NCBI RefSeq assembly: GCF_001278805.1
Contig: NZ_CP012602.1
Coordinates: forward strand, 3,068,001 to 3,132,000
DNA: 64,000 bases
Source of the DNA: Bacillus sp. FJAT-18017
GTDB taxonomy: Bacteria; Bacillota; Bacilli; Bacillales; Cytobacillaceae
Direction of reading: 5' to 3'
Below, one piece after another: positions 53,971 through 62,914 of the stretch (position 1 is its first letter; each line of letters begins with the position of its first letter). The translations under genes and the position numbers were made by a program. A model generated the notes under the pieces. The model was not told where the DNA came from, ran no database searches, and saw only the letters and a program-made list of their open reading frames with translations.

Positions 53971-56900
53971 TTATTTTTTCCCAATCATGAACTCTGCCTG
54001 CTTTTCTGCAGCCTTAAAGCCGTGTACGGATTCCCCATTTACTATGACTTTGTAGGTGCCTTTTGCGTCAGTTTTCTCCGGCGTATAAGTGGCTTTGTAG
54101 CTTACGCCTGTTGATGATGGAAGATTGACAACAGTCCCATTAGGCTTTATTACCTTGGCCGTCCATGTGAGTGATTGATTGGCAGTCGCACTGACCAGAG
54201 CCGGGTTTTTAAAGCTGACATCAGCTTTCGGCGTCACGCTTACGGACTGAATAACTGGCATTTCGGCCTTGCTCAGTCTGTAAACGTTGACTGTTTTGGT
54301 TGTGGTGAAGCCTGCCAGATCGACAACCCTTACTGTAAAGGTATTTTGTCCCTCTTTTAGGCTGACTCCAGAGTTGAACGTTTGGTTGTAAGGAACCGGT
54401 TCAGCCCAGGAGCTTGGTCCGGAGTTGAATTTCACTTCACTGTCATTGACGTAGACTCTGATTTGGTCAAAATTATCCTTAACCGAGATTGCTAGATTTG
54501 TTTTGGCCACTCCATTTTCCACGTGGGCAGGAGCTGTAACATCCAGAGTTGCCGGAGTCGTATCGACAAATACCGGGCGGCGCTGGATTTGAATTTCATT
54601 TCCGGCAATGTCGACAGCCTTAATGGAAATTTCATGAATGCCATCCCCTGGAATAGATACTGTTGTAGCAAAACGGTAACGCTCTTCTTCCACATTCGAC
54701 GCATTCTTCTCCATTACACGATTAAATGGAACAGAATTGCCATTGACGTAAATTGAATCAATTAATGACTCGTCACGGACATAGCCCTTTACCGAAATTT
54801 CTTTTGTAGTAAGGATTGACCCATTTCCAGGAGTTTCAAGTGTGATAACTGGAACAGCCGTGTCTCCCGTAGCCACATTTTTAGCAGTTTGGGAGGTAAT
54901 ATTATTTGCAAAATCATAGGCAACGACTTCAACCTTTGCTCCTTTTGGAACTGTTACAGCTGATAAATCATAGGAAGCAGCAGTTGGACGAAGTATTTGG
55001 TTTGCCGGCAGGACACTTTCACCGTCAACCTTCACTAGGAAGTGCTGCAACCCGATTCCATTGCCGTCATTCGCTTCCCATGTCAGCTGTTTTGTAGTTG
55101 TGTTATATTTTGCATTAACAACCGGCTTGGTTGAATCAACTACAAAAGGAATGCGCTTTGTTTGCCATTCGGGATCACGGTGCTTCATGTCGACTTTTGC
55201 CTTAATTTCATAGAAGTACTTACCGTCTGGAACAATTTCACCGTTCACCTTACCGTCCCAGCCGCGGGCAGTCGAGTAGGAATACCTTGTTGCCAGGCTG
55301 CCATAGTGCTTTCTGACAAACGATTCGGTACGGATTGTCCTCAGTTCATTTCCATCTTCATCCAGTACATTGAACTGCATATCAGTCGAATTTCTAAGGA
55401 AAGACAGAACCGGTACAATCGTATCGAACATGCCGTCGCCGTTTGGAGAAAGCGAGAACTTGCTTACAGCATTCGTGTATCCATTAATCGGGTCATTACC
55501 GATGTAAGTACCACGATTATCCACCATCCCAGCAACAGGAGTTCCCCCGGTACCGTCAGTGAAGAAAAACTTATTGTCGACATAGCGAATGCCGTCAAGG
55601 ATTGAAGGGCGATCCCATTTGCCGTAGAAACCGACATACGGTACGACGAGGTTAACTTCCTCTCCAGATACATCCTCCAGGCGGACAAAACCTTCAACAA
55701 AGATATCTTCTTTCAAATCAAACTCTGTTTTAGCACCAGTGCTTGTGTAGCCTGGGATTTTTGCATTAGTCAAGTCGATGCTTACTGGAATTTCCACACT
55801 GCCGCCTGCTGGTACGGTAACCGTCTCAGGTGCAGTAACGACTGCATTTTTCAAAGGCTCCGAGCCTCTTAAATGCGGGTCGCCTGTTGTTGCTACCCCT
55901 GCTGACCAGTTCACATCACCAGAAGCGAGGCGCTGGATCGCATCAGTAAGAACATCAACGTTAACTTTATAAGTGACAGCTTTGCTAGCAGAATCATTGA
56001 TTGCTTTTACTTTGAACGAAACCACTTTTTTCGTAAAATCCTTAAGTTCAACTTTTGCTTCGTTGGTCTCCGGATTAACGGCACGGACAGAAGTCAAAGT
56101 CGCATTATGGATTTGCATCATCCCTGCCCCTTGCAGGCGAGGGGAATATGCAAACCCGTTTGTTCCAGTTGTGACTGCTGCTGTGTTCATCAATAGAACT
56201 TTTGCCAGACGCGTTTGTGCAGTCAACGGCAGGTTTTTGTAAAGCGGATTTTCTTTAATATATTCCATCACAAGCGCTGAACCACCGGCAACATGGGGAG
56301 CCGCCATAGATGTACCGCTCATGAAACCGTACTTGTTGTCGTTTAAAGTTGAATAAATATTTCCGCCCGGGGCCATGATTTCAGGTTTGATTTCAAGGCT
56401 TGGGGTTGTTCCCCAGGAGGAGAATTCAGTTGGGCGCCCGTTTTGCGGTCCTGGCTGAGAATTAGAGATAGAAAAATTAATAGATGTATTGCCTGAAGCA
56501 TAGAGCTGATGCATTTGATCAGCGGTTGGCTTAGTTACAAGCATAAATGGAATTGCAAATCCACCCTGGTCCTTAAAGATCGTACCGCCTGTACCGGCAT
56601 CGTAAACGATAATCCCAGCAGCTCCCTGTTTTGCTGCTTCCGTCGCTTTATCTGTTAAAGCAGAAGGTGTTCCACCGCGCATAACAGCAACAATCTTACC
56701 CTTTACATCAAGTCCTGCATAGTCTGCTGCAGCACCATTTTTGGTTCCCAGTGAAACAAAGCCATATTCTTTGTTACCGAGCTTTTGGGTCCAGTTATCG
56801 CTAGTATAACCAACACCGTTTACAGGGGTTCCAGTTAAAGAAAGGCCAAATTCATACCAGGTTTGTGTATTTCCGGATGCGGCAACCTGAATGGAATCAG

Positions 56901-58071
56901 TCGATAACCCTGGTGCACCTACAAGGCCGATATCAGGATTCTCGGCAAAAGGTGTTTTATACCCACGGCCGATATGGCGTGAGTTACCAGCTGAGACAGA
57001 TGAAACAATCCCATTATCAGCAGCACGTGTGATTGCCAGGTTGGCAGGATCTTCAGGTGTATAAAAAGATGCAACTGAGCCAAGGCTCATGTTCAGTACA
57101 TCCGCACCCAGCTTGATCGCTTCATCAATTGCAACCACATAAATATCAGAGAACGTTGAAGCATAACCTGGGTCATTACTGAAAACCTTCATCGCAAGCA
57201 GCTGTGTTTCAGGCGCTACCCCTTTGATGCCGCCCTGTTCAGGGTCACCATTCGCACCAACTGTTCCGCCAACGTGCATACCGTGATTGGAACCACCTGG
57301 GACCAAATCACGTACTTCTGTATTGCGATCAAAATAATTGTATCCGTAAGGAATCTTTTCGGTGAAATACTTCCCTGGCAAACCGTGCTGGGCTGCCAAT
57401 GAACTTACTTCTTCTGCAGATAGATCGGTCTGCACCCCTTCACTAATAACCATATCCCGATGAGCGGGATCCATACCAGAATCGATAATGGCTACAACCA
57501 TGCCCTCACCTTTGTATTGACCCTCTGTCCATGCTTTATATGACTGGATATAGTCATGGCTTGTCGTCATATCCGGTTCAACAATCGGCCTTCCATACTC
57601 ATTTGTCAGATAAACCTTTTTAACCTCCGGCAGGCTTTCTATCAATTGAATATCGCCATAAGCCACCTCACCGCTAAAGCCGTTCACAACAGCGGTAAAG
57701 TTATTTTTATAGTTTACTTTAATTTTTTTATCGGCCAGCTTTTGCTTGGCCTTCTTCTGAGCGTTTACAGCTCTATCATTTAGGTTCTTCTTCTCTTGTT
57801 TTGACAGCTTGGAATATTTCACACCCTTTTTGGTCGCATATTCAATCGCTGTCTCTTCCTTAAGCTCTACTATTACCCTTACCTTTTCTTCCGGAGAAAA
57901 TGCAGAAACTGCCTCGTCCGTTCCTGGTACTGTTTGTTCACTATTTTTAGCTGCAGCTAGATGATTGCTTGTCCCTTTTGCTGCCGATGGCTGAGGTACA
58001 GCATAGGCAAAACTGGAAAATGACAAAAGGAAAATCAAAAGTAAAGCTAAACTTCTCTTCATGTTGGTCAT
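53971..58071 (-). CDS. Secreted S8 subtilase with PA domain (Vpr / C5a-peptidase-like)
   Basis: A 1366-residue exported protease: signal peptide 1-24 (cut near AYA-VP), I9-type propeptide (about 62-160) and a peptidase domain (about 185-690) with Asp197 (IIDSGMDPAH), His263 (NHGMHVGGT), Asn363 (SAGNS) and Ser588 (MSGTSMAAPH). A protease-associated (PA) domain is inserted at about 410-545 (GKIVAVMRGGTPSALTDKAT). Fn3-like domains and about five Ig-like beta domains follow to the end (VPVITLETPGNGSI, RPVFVDTTPATLDV). ATG at 58071 follows GGGGAAAAG; an upstream in-frame start at 58161 would displace the signal peptide. The domain order resembles lactocepin and C5a-peptidase-type enzymes, without a sortase motif. 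Confidence 0.9.
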   Translation of the reverse strand: MTNMKRSLALLLIFLLSFSSFAYAVPQPSAAKGTSNHLAAAKNSEQTVPGTDEAVSAFSPEEKVRVIVELKEETAIEYATKKGVKYSKLSKQEKKNLNDRAVNAQKKAKQKLADKKIKVNYKNNFTAVVNGFSGEVAYGDIQLIESLPEVKKVYLTNEYGRPIVEPDMTTSHDYIQSYKAWTEGQYKGEGMVVAIIDSGMDPAHRDMVISEGVQTDLSAEEVSSLAAQHGLPGKYFTEKIPYGYNYFDRNTEVRDLVPGGSNHGMHVGGTVGANGDPEQGGIKGVAPETQLLAMKVFSNDPGYASTFSDIYVVAIDEAIKLGADVLNMSLGSVASFYTPEDPANLAITRAADNGIVSSVSAGNSRHIGRGYKTPFAENPDIGLVGAPGLSTDSIQVAASGNTQTWYEFGLSLTGTPVNGVGYTSDNWTQKLGNKEYGFVSLGTKNGAAADYAGLDVKGKIVAVMRGGTPSALTDKATEAAKQGAAGIIVYDAGTGGTIFKDQGGFAIPFMLVTKPTADQMHQLYASGNTSINFSISNSQPGPQNGRPTEFSSWGTTPSLEIKPEIMAPGGNIYSTLNDNKYGFMSGTSMAAPHVAGGSALVMEYIKENPLYKNLPLTAQTRLAKVLLMNTAAVTTGTNGFAYSPRLQGAGMMQIHNATLTSVRAVNPETNEAKVELKDFTKKVVSFKVKAINDSASKAVTYKVNVDVLTDAIQRLASGDVNWSAGVATTGDPHLRGSEPLKNAVVTAPETVTVPAGGSVEIPVSIDLTNAKIPGYTSTGAKTEFDLKEDIFVEGFVRLEDVSGEEVNLVVPYVGFYGKWDRPSILDGIRYVDNKFFFTDGTGGTPVAGMVDNRGTYIGNDPINGYTNAVSKFSLSPNGDGMFDTIVPVLSFLRNSTDMQFNVLDEDGNELRTIRTESFVRKHYGSLATRYSYSTARGWDGKVNGEIVPDGKYFYEIKAKVDMKHRDPEWQTKRIPFVVDSTKPVVNAKYNTTTKQLTWEANDGNGIGLQHFLVKVDGESVLPANQILRPTAASYDLSAVTVPKGAKVEVVAYDFANNITSQTAKNVATGDTAVPVITLETPGNGSILTTKEISVKGYVRDESLIDSIYVNGNSVPFNRVMEKNASNVEEERYRFATTVSIPGDGIHEISIKAVDIAGNEIQIQRRPVFVDTTPATLDVTAPAHVENGVAKTNLAISVKDNFDQIRVYVNDSEVKFNSGPSSWAEPVPYNQTFNSGVSLKEGQNTFTVRVVDLAGFTTTKTVNVYRLSKAEMPVIQSVSVTPKADVSFKNPALVSATANQSLTWTAKVIKPNGTVVNLPSSTGVSYKATYTPEKTDAKGTYKVIVNGESVHGFKAAEKQAEFMIGKK

Positions 58072-58216
58072 ACTTTTCCCCTTTTCAATTAATTTTTCCT
58101 TTTCTAAACCCCTGTGATTATGGATTTCATAATCCCCCCTGAACAAATATTTTCCCAACATTCTATCTTGTCAGAACAATCTGAATGTAACATGGTTCTT
58201 TGGTATGCCGTAAGGG

Positions 58217-58258
58217 TCTTTTAGTCTATAATTCTACTTTTTAGACTAGGCTAAAAGA
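58217..58258. promoter_or_regulatory. Imperfect palindrome upstream of the subtilase gene
   Basis: TCTTTTAG and CTAAAAGA bracket 26 bases that contain a second partial pair (TCTA/TAGA). It lies about 150 bases before the subtilase start, a position suited to an operator. Regulator unknown. Confidence 0.4.
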
Positions 58259-58308
58259 TGCAAATATAGTAAGTGTTAGCTAGAAAGCTTCTCTTCTAAA
58301 AATAAAAA

Positions 58309-58340
58309 AGTGCAATAATTCGTTACGAACTATTGCACAA
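58309..58340 (-). terminator. Terminator downstream of the small M14 gene
   Basis: GTGCAATA and TATTGCAC with inner TTCG/CGAA form a near-perfect hairpin. On the minus strand it runs into TTTTTTATTTTT, about 115 bases after the stop. Confidence 0.8.
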
Positions 58341-58455
58341 GAAATTATCCATTTTTTCATTGAAATTTTATACTCAACCTATTAGAATAAGTTGCCTTTA
58401 ATAAAGTTGTTTTTATAAGATTTGAACCCTTCATTCTTAAACTTTCTTTGAATAA

Positions 58456-59511
58456 TTATTCTTCGCTTGGTCTATTCTTTTGTGTTGGCAGCGTATCCCA
58501 GAAGCTTGTATCAGCAGTATTAATTGAACCATCGGAAATTGCCCTGACTGTTGCATCCAATGTTTCAATTGTCTGCTTGATGAGATAGCCATTGCTTTTT
58601 TGACCAAGAGCGTATGATTCAATATAGTGGTCGGACATTCCCCTCATCTCAAACAACAATGTTGCAATGTCATAGCGAAGGGCTGCACCATTACGGCCGA
58701 TATTCGCTCCCGAACCCCCGTCATATTTCCCAATATGTCCCCAGCCTTTGCTTTCAAGCTCATGGTAAACAACAGATCCGAGTTTCTTGGATTTTTCCAA
58801 CACCTCGGGTTTAACCGCCGCATTGGTCGGATAGAGGATAGACCCTGACACCAGTTCCCCATCTGTTTCACTTCTTGTTCCTTGATGATGTAAATCGATC
58901 ATATAATCAATCTGATATTTTTCGAAAACATTTTCATGAAGGTGACGAACTTCCGGCTGCATATTGGCTGTCGCTTTATCATGTTCACGGTTTAAGTCAA
59001 AATTATTAGCGTTGGAGCGGGTAAGATGGCGGTCCCCGTCTGCAAGGTAGTTATCAAGCGAGAAATTCACGTCACCCATGGCCCCGTCGGCATTGAGCAT
59101 AGGAATGATAAGGATGTTAAGCTTGTCAAGGACACCCTTTGTTTTATTTGTACCTAAGTGTTTAATAAATTCAAGCGCACCTTCTGTTGTAAGCTGTTCA
59201 TTTCCGTGCTGTTGAGTTAAAAATAGGATTGTTGGATTGTCAGGATTTGAAATATACTTGACGAGGTGGATATCCCTTCCTTTCACAGTCTGCCCAATCA
59301 CTTCAAGGGTCATTGCATCTTGTTTTGCATCTTGAGTTTTTAGATAACTGACCATGCTATCATACGTATGTAGAATCGAAGTCTGAATGGAACCATTCCC
59401 AGCGCTTGGGCCATTACCAACTGCCCCGACCGGAATACCAACTGCAGTTACCGCACCAAAAGCCAACATACTAGAAAAAGAAACACCTAAAAGCTTCCTC
59501 TTAAAACTCAT
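58456..59511 (-). CDS. Secreted M14-family carboxypeptidase (351 aa)
   Basis: An exported metallopeptidase with a signal peptide (KRKLLGVSFSSMLAFGAVTA, cleavage near residue 32) and a single M14 domain. Zinc ligands are His102 and Glu105 in LTQQHGNEQ and His208/209 in MIDLHHQG; catalytic Glu288 is in LLFEMRG. NADGAMGDV and NNFDLNREH are the usual family segments. GGAGGG precedes the ATG. A cre-like box sits 20-33 bases upstream. It is much shorter than the M14 enzyme at 50716 and has no extra domains. The substrate may be peptides or cell-wall peptide stems. Confidence 0.87.
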   Translation of the reverse strand: MSFKRKLLGVSFSSMLAFGAVTAVGIPVGAVGNGPSAGNGSIQTSILHTYDSMVSYLKTQDAKQDAMTLEVIGQTVKGRDIHLVKYISNPDNPTILFLTQQHGNEQLTTEGALEFIKHLGTNKTKGVLDKLNILIIPMLNADGAMGDVNFSLDNYLADGDRHLTRSNANNFDLNREHDKATANMQPEVRHLHENVFEKYQIDYMIDLHHQGTRSETDGELVSGSILYPTNAAVKPEVLEKSKKLGSVVYHELESKGWGHIGKYDGGSGANIGRNGAALRYDIATLLFEMRGMSDHYIESYALGQKSNGYLIKQTIETLDATVRAISDGSINTADTSFWDTLPTQKNRPSEE

Positions 59512-59530
59512 AAAATCCCTCCAATTAGTA

Positions 59531-59544
59531 TTTAAACGCTTACA
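59531..59544 (-). promoter_or_regulatory. cre-like box upstream of the M14 gene
   Basis: TGTAAGCGTTTAAA on the minus strand fits TGWAANCGNTNWCA except for A in place of C near the end. It lies immediately upstream of the ribosome binding site, consistent with roadblock-type CcpA repression. Confidence 0.6.
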
Positions 59545-60164
59545 TTCCTAGTGTAATAGTTAAATATTACTTCGGGAATAGAAAAGAAGTCCCATTTTTC
59601 AGATAATTATATGGGTAAAAATTGGTACGGAAGATGGAGTTTAATTCGTATTAATAAAGGGTATAAAAATATTTTTCTAACCTATTGGTTTAAAAGAGCA
59701 GGCATCTCAACTAAAACGGCATAGCTTAAAGGGCTGTGAAAGGGAAAGATGGGGGTTAAGTGTGCTTTTAAAATAACACTTTATTTTCGGGGGTTTTTAT
59801 CCTGCGTGCGTATTACACCTTAAAAGTCCGTTCAAAGATAATTTTACAAGCATGGCAGTTTTATGACATAACCCGCTTGTAACAACCTATTTTGCTTTTA
59901 ATTCAAATAACACCATTACACCACAGCCAATAGACTGTGGTGCAGGCAAATTGTTTTATGTTTGGTATCGACTTTACATAATTATATTATTTTCTATCCA
60001 ACTCACTTTTTAACTACCAAATGATTATCGTGTCATGGGATTCTTGAACTTCTCATTTGATTTCAATAAAGACAGGATCTCTTATTGAGATATACGGTGT
60101 TTTATCATCTAAATTTCTGGTAAAGTGTTTTCTACCTCGCCCTGTTCCCTCTTCATACTATCTT
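59545..60164. other. 620-base gap without a supported gene
   Basis: CACCACAG and CTGTGGTG form a hairpin near 59920-59942 without a T-run. A 37-codon plus-strand frame starting near 59609 lacks a ribosome binding site. Otherwise AT-rich sequence with nothing recognisable. Confidence 0.5.
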
Positions 60165-60599
60165 TTAATTCAGTTGTCCCCAGTTTTCTTCTTCTTTTAA
60201 AAAATGTAAGAATACATTCATTCCCATCTTTGGCTGTTCCTTAATTTCTTTAATAAATCGGCTTTTTGTATCTTCTGGAACCAATGCACTTTTTTCTATT
60301 CTTCTAACCATATAATCAATGCTTTTGTTCAGAATTTCCACCCGTTTGAACTTTACTTCTTTCCTCAGGGCAGCCCCAACCGCAGCCATTAGCGCGTATA
60401 TAGTTATTGCTATGAATGTTTCTTCACTCCTAGGAGCAAATAACACTAGAGGTATAAGATTTATACCAGAGAAAACGAGCAACATGACCGATATAAGCGA
60501 ATATCTTGTTGCTGTCTTTAGCAATGGCTGAACAATTGTTTCAATTTTTTCTAGCTCTTTTTTATAGTAGCGGGGAATACTATTGAAAAATTGATTCAT
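60165..60599 (-). CDS. yybP: YybP/DUF5392-like membrane protein, behind a Mn riboswitch
   Basis: A 144-residue protein with an N-terminal amphipathic part (RYYKKELEKIETIVQPLLKT), two transmembrane helices (YSLISVMLLVFSGINLIPLV and TFIAITIYALMAAVGAALRK) and a cytoplasmic C-terminal region with IDYMVRRIEKS and FIKEIKEQPKMGMNVFLHFL. I recognise this as the DUF5392-like family. Size and the upstream yybP-ykoY riboswitch fit B. subtilis YybP, whose function is unknown. Promoter, riboswitch, terminator and gene follow each other on the minus strand, so expression should rise with manganese. The symbol is given on size and context; sequence identity was not checked. Confidence 0.7.
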   Translation of the reverse strand: MNQFFNSIPRYYKKELEKIETIVQPLLKTATRYSLISVMLLVFSGINLIPLVLFAPRSEETFIAITIYALMAAVGAALRKEVKFKRVEILNKSIDYMVRRIEKSALVPEDTKSRFIKEIKEQPKMGMNVFLHFLKEEENWGQLN

Positions 60600-60664
60600 T
60601 ACTATACTCCTCCATTCGTTTATTCACCCTGATAGGGCAGTTATTTACTTTCGTTCATTTGGAA

Positions 60665-60795
60665 AATAAAAAAGACCTTTACCCGAGAAACAGGTAAAGG
60701 TCTTGCTAACAACAAAGTATGTTGCCAATAAAGCCGAGAGTTAAAACTCCGAATTGACGACCTTATAGTAAAAGCTACTCCCCTAAAGGTGTATT
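60665..60795 (-). ncRNA. yybP-ykoY manganese riboswitch with its terminator
   Basis: Read on the minus strand it holds the conserved elements in order: TTTAGGGGAGTAGC, GGTCGTCAATTCGG, the P-stem GAGTTTTAACTC, TCGGCTTTATTGG, CAACATACTTTGTTGTTAGC and AAGACCTTTACC. The last block is also the left arm of a perfect 12-pair terminator with GGTAAAGGTCTT, followed by TTTTTTATTTT (60665-60704). Aptamer and terminator are mutually exclusive, the ON-switch layout known for this Mn2+-sensing class (RF00080). Exact ends are estimated. Confidence 0.9.
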
Positions 60796-60809
60796 TATTT
60801 TATATTTTT

Positions 60810-60838
60810 ATTATACAAAATCGGTATTTTTATGTCAA
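60810..60838 (-). promoter_or_regulatory. Sigma-A promoter of the riboswitch transcript
   Basis: TTGACA (60833-60838), exactly 17 bases, TATAAT (60810-60815) on the minus strand: a consensus promoter, placing the transcription start about ten bases before the riboswitch. Confidence 0.85.
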
Positions 60839-60970
60839 AAAATCGGCCTTCAGCATTCAGTTAACCGATTCTTTATGTTCCCATTCTAAATTTTGATAGG
60901 AATTATAATTACATAGGAATTTTTCCATGTCTTAAGTTAATTATTCTAAAATGTTATTCAGTTTTCTATT

Positions 60971-61774
60971 TTAGCTGGAAATTTTTTCAAAATATTTATA
61001 CAAGGCATGAAATACTCCGCTGTAGTTCTTCTTCCATGGTTTCTTCTTCCCACAAAAATGGATAAATACTGTATGCGTGATGATGTAATCCATATCGCAT
61101 TTCCCGTTTGTCTTGATTCTATAATAATTATAAAACCTGGCATCATAATTATAAATCTTTTCATCAAGGCTTTTAATTCTTTTCGAATAAAGGGCATTTA
61201 ATACATCTTGATCGGGCATAATCAATCTTGTTTTGTGTTTCTCGACAAAGGCATATATAGCTTGTTCATCAATTTCCTTCCGCTGGAGCTCCAGGTTGAT
61301 CATCAGTACACCCGAGTTGTAATATGCCTCAATTCCGTATGGAAAAAGGCGGATGCGATTGATTTCCCTAACCGAAATTTTATCGTGGAAAGCAGCTGCA
61401 TATAAATTACCATCGAATTCTGTTTCGTAAAGGTCTTTAACCGAATTCAACACCAATATATCGGGATCAAGGTAAAGGATGCGGTCCAAATCTTGAGGTA
61501 AAAACTTAAAAGCTAGCAGCCGGTAGTACATTTCTTTTGTATAATGCAAAAGGACCGGTGCGTCATGAAAATGGCTTTCGTCCACTTTTATTACCTCAAG
61601 CTTGCTACCGTGTACCTCAATGTAATTATGTAATTGGCTTAACTTTTCATCTTCAATTTCCGAATGCATTAAATAGATTGTAAATCGTTCTCTTGGATTA
61701 TTTAGAAAAAGTGATTTCAGCATTACGCGTAGCGGTTTTAAATAAGTGGAATTTAACGTGACTAGAATATTCAT
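60971..61774 (-). CDS. Glycosyltransferase family 8
   Basis: A 267-residue cytoplasmic GT-A-fold transferase: NILVTLNSTYLKPLRVMLKS at the start, the metal-binding DxD in RILYLDPDILVLNS (about residue 100), AYYNSGVLMINLELQ, MPDQDVLNALYSKRI and the closing HFCGKKKPWKK. These are GT8 (LgtC/general stress GspA-like) signatures; it transfers a hexose from a nucleotide sugar, acceptor unknown. GGGAGTCAG precedes the ATG. Monocistronic, no other sugar genes nearby. Confidence 0.87.
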   Translation of the reverse strand: MNILVTLNSTYLKPLRVMLKSLFLNNPRERFTIYLMHSEIEDEKLSQLHNYIEVHGSKLEVIKVDESHFHDAPVLLHYTKEMYYRLLAFKFLPQDLDRILYLDPDILVLNSVKDLYETEFDGNLYAAAFHDKISVREINRIRLFPYGIEAYYNSGVLMINLELQRKEIDEQAIYAFVEKHKTRLIMPDQDVLNALYSKRIKSLDEKIYNYDARFYNYYRIKTNGKCDMDYIITHTVFIHFCGKKKPWKKNYSGVFHALYKYFEKISS

Positions 61775-62036
61775 TAAATCTGACTCCCTACCTTACACAA
61801 TACTATTAAATGTATAGACAAAACGGAAAAATACTATATTCATCCTCCTCTCAATTTGCCTAACTCTCTAAATTACTTTTGAAGTATGTCCCTTAATGAA
61901 AAGGAAAACGATGAATTAAGAGTAACATACCTGCCTAAATAATTACATGAATCCCAACCCCAGTTCCACCTAAGATGGACTTGCTCTGATTGTTGCAAAT
62001 TTCCTCCTCATTACGATTTATTTTTTTTACAAATGA
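61775..62036. other. Intergenic, nothing recognised
   Basis: AT-rich upstream region of the GT8 gene, with no box or frame that I can support. Confidence 0.5.
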
Positions 62037-62072
62037 AAAAGGAGTTAGGGTAAGCCCCAACACCTTTTCTCA
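62037..62072 (-). terminator. Terminator of the YusW-like gene
   Basis: GGTGTTGGGG and CCCTAACTCC pair on the minus strand, extended by AAAAGG/CCTTTTT, and end in T-rich sequence. Confidence 0.7.
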
Positions 62073-62090
62073 TTTTCCACGGATTCCTAG

Positions 62091-62570
62091 TTAACTGCTT
62101 GATTTTGATCTATATTCCTTCTCAATTCCATCCGCATATACAATCTCTACTTCAAACTCTTTTACATTTTCCGGTATATCAAACACCTTTGAAACCTGTG
62201 CGAGAACCTCCTCTTCAGTAGTATATTGATCAAACCTAAAGGATTTAAACTTTTCATGTAATTCCTTCATTGCATCATTGCCGGCAAGTTCAACATTTTT
62301 CTCTTTGTCGACATAGGAAGCTACTGTACTATTTTTTTCTTTTTGATAACTTATATCAATCGCATTAAACGTCTTTTGGGTATCCACTTCCAATTCGAAT
62401 GAGGTGAAAGGGTAATCCAATTTATTAACATTATGTTTCTCGTTAGGATCAGTCGCTTGATTATCCGCAGGGGCATTTTCTGGAGGAGGATTCACCTCTT
62501 CAGTATTATTACAACCTGCCAAGACTGAAGCAGATATAGCAAAAAGTGCTATTCCTTTTGTGAAGTTCAT
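62091..62570 (-). CDS. YusW-like lipoprotein
   Basis: A 159-residue lipoprotein with lipobox LAGC (Cys19) and a Pro/Asn/Asp-rich linker (PPPENAPADNQATD). The conserved domain contains YPFTSFELEVDTQKTFNAID, the helix MKELHEKFKSFRFDQYTTEE and FEVEIVYADGIEKEY, the pattern of the YusW family of Bacillales. ATG at 62570 follows AAAGGAG; the frame upstream to 62720 has no signal peptide and is not used. It probably sits on the outer face of the membrane. Function unknown. Confidence 0.75.
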   Translation of the reverse strand: MNFTKGIALFAISASVLAGCNNTEEVNPPPENAPADNQATDPNEKHNVNKLDYPFTSFELEVDTQKTFNAIDISYQKEKNSTVASYVDKEKNVELAGNDAMKELHEKFKSFRFDQYTTEEEVLAQVSKVFDIPENVKEFEVEIVYADGIEKEYRSKSSS

Positions 62571-62670
62571 TTTATCGGCTCCTTTTCCCACTGTGATTCT
62601 CTCTTCTTTATATAAGCCTTTATCCGTTAAGTAGAATTCCAAACCTTTCATTACAAGGGAGGGCCTTTCC

Positions 62671-62742
62671 ATGAAAAGAATAATACAGATTATCTTTGAG
62701 ACAGAACTTGGCTGGGACATTCATGTATCCGGCAATCGGTAG
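62671..62742 (+). CDS. Possible 23-residue peptide
   Basis: MKRIIQIIFETELGWDIHVS plus three residues, preceded by GGGAGGG at seven bases. It lies antisense to the YusW promoter region. The ribosome binding site is good, but length and lack of any family make it a weak call; it could be a gene remnant. Confidence 0.25.
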   Translation: MKRIIQIIFETELGWDIHVSGNR

Positions 62743-62914
62743 GGTTTACTCTTTGCTCCATTTGTTTTCTTAGTCTATTATGTATCCATTTAGGGAACAT
62801 TATCGATAAATCTACTTATAATGTCTATTGGATGAGCAGTAAACTTGAAAGTGCTAAATCAGATAAATATAATTATTTGTAGATTCAGAAAATTTGTTCA
62901 GGAGTGAGGTAAAA

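Noticed and set aside
59609..59722. 37-residue plus-strand peptide gene
   Set aside because: No ribosome binding site, no terminator and no recognisable similarity.
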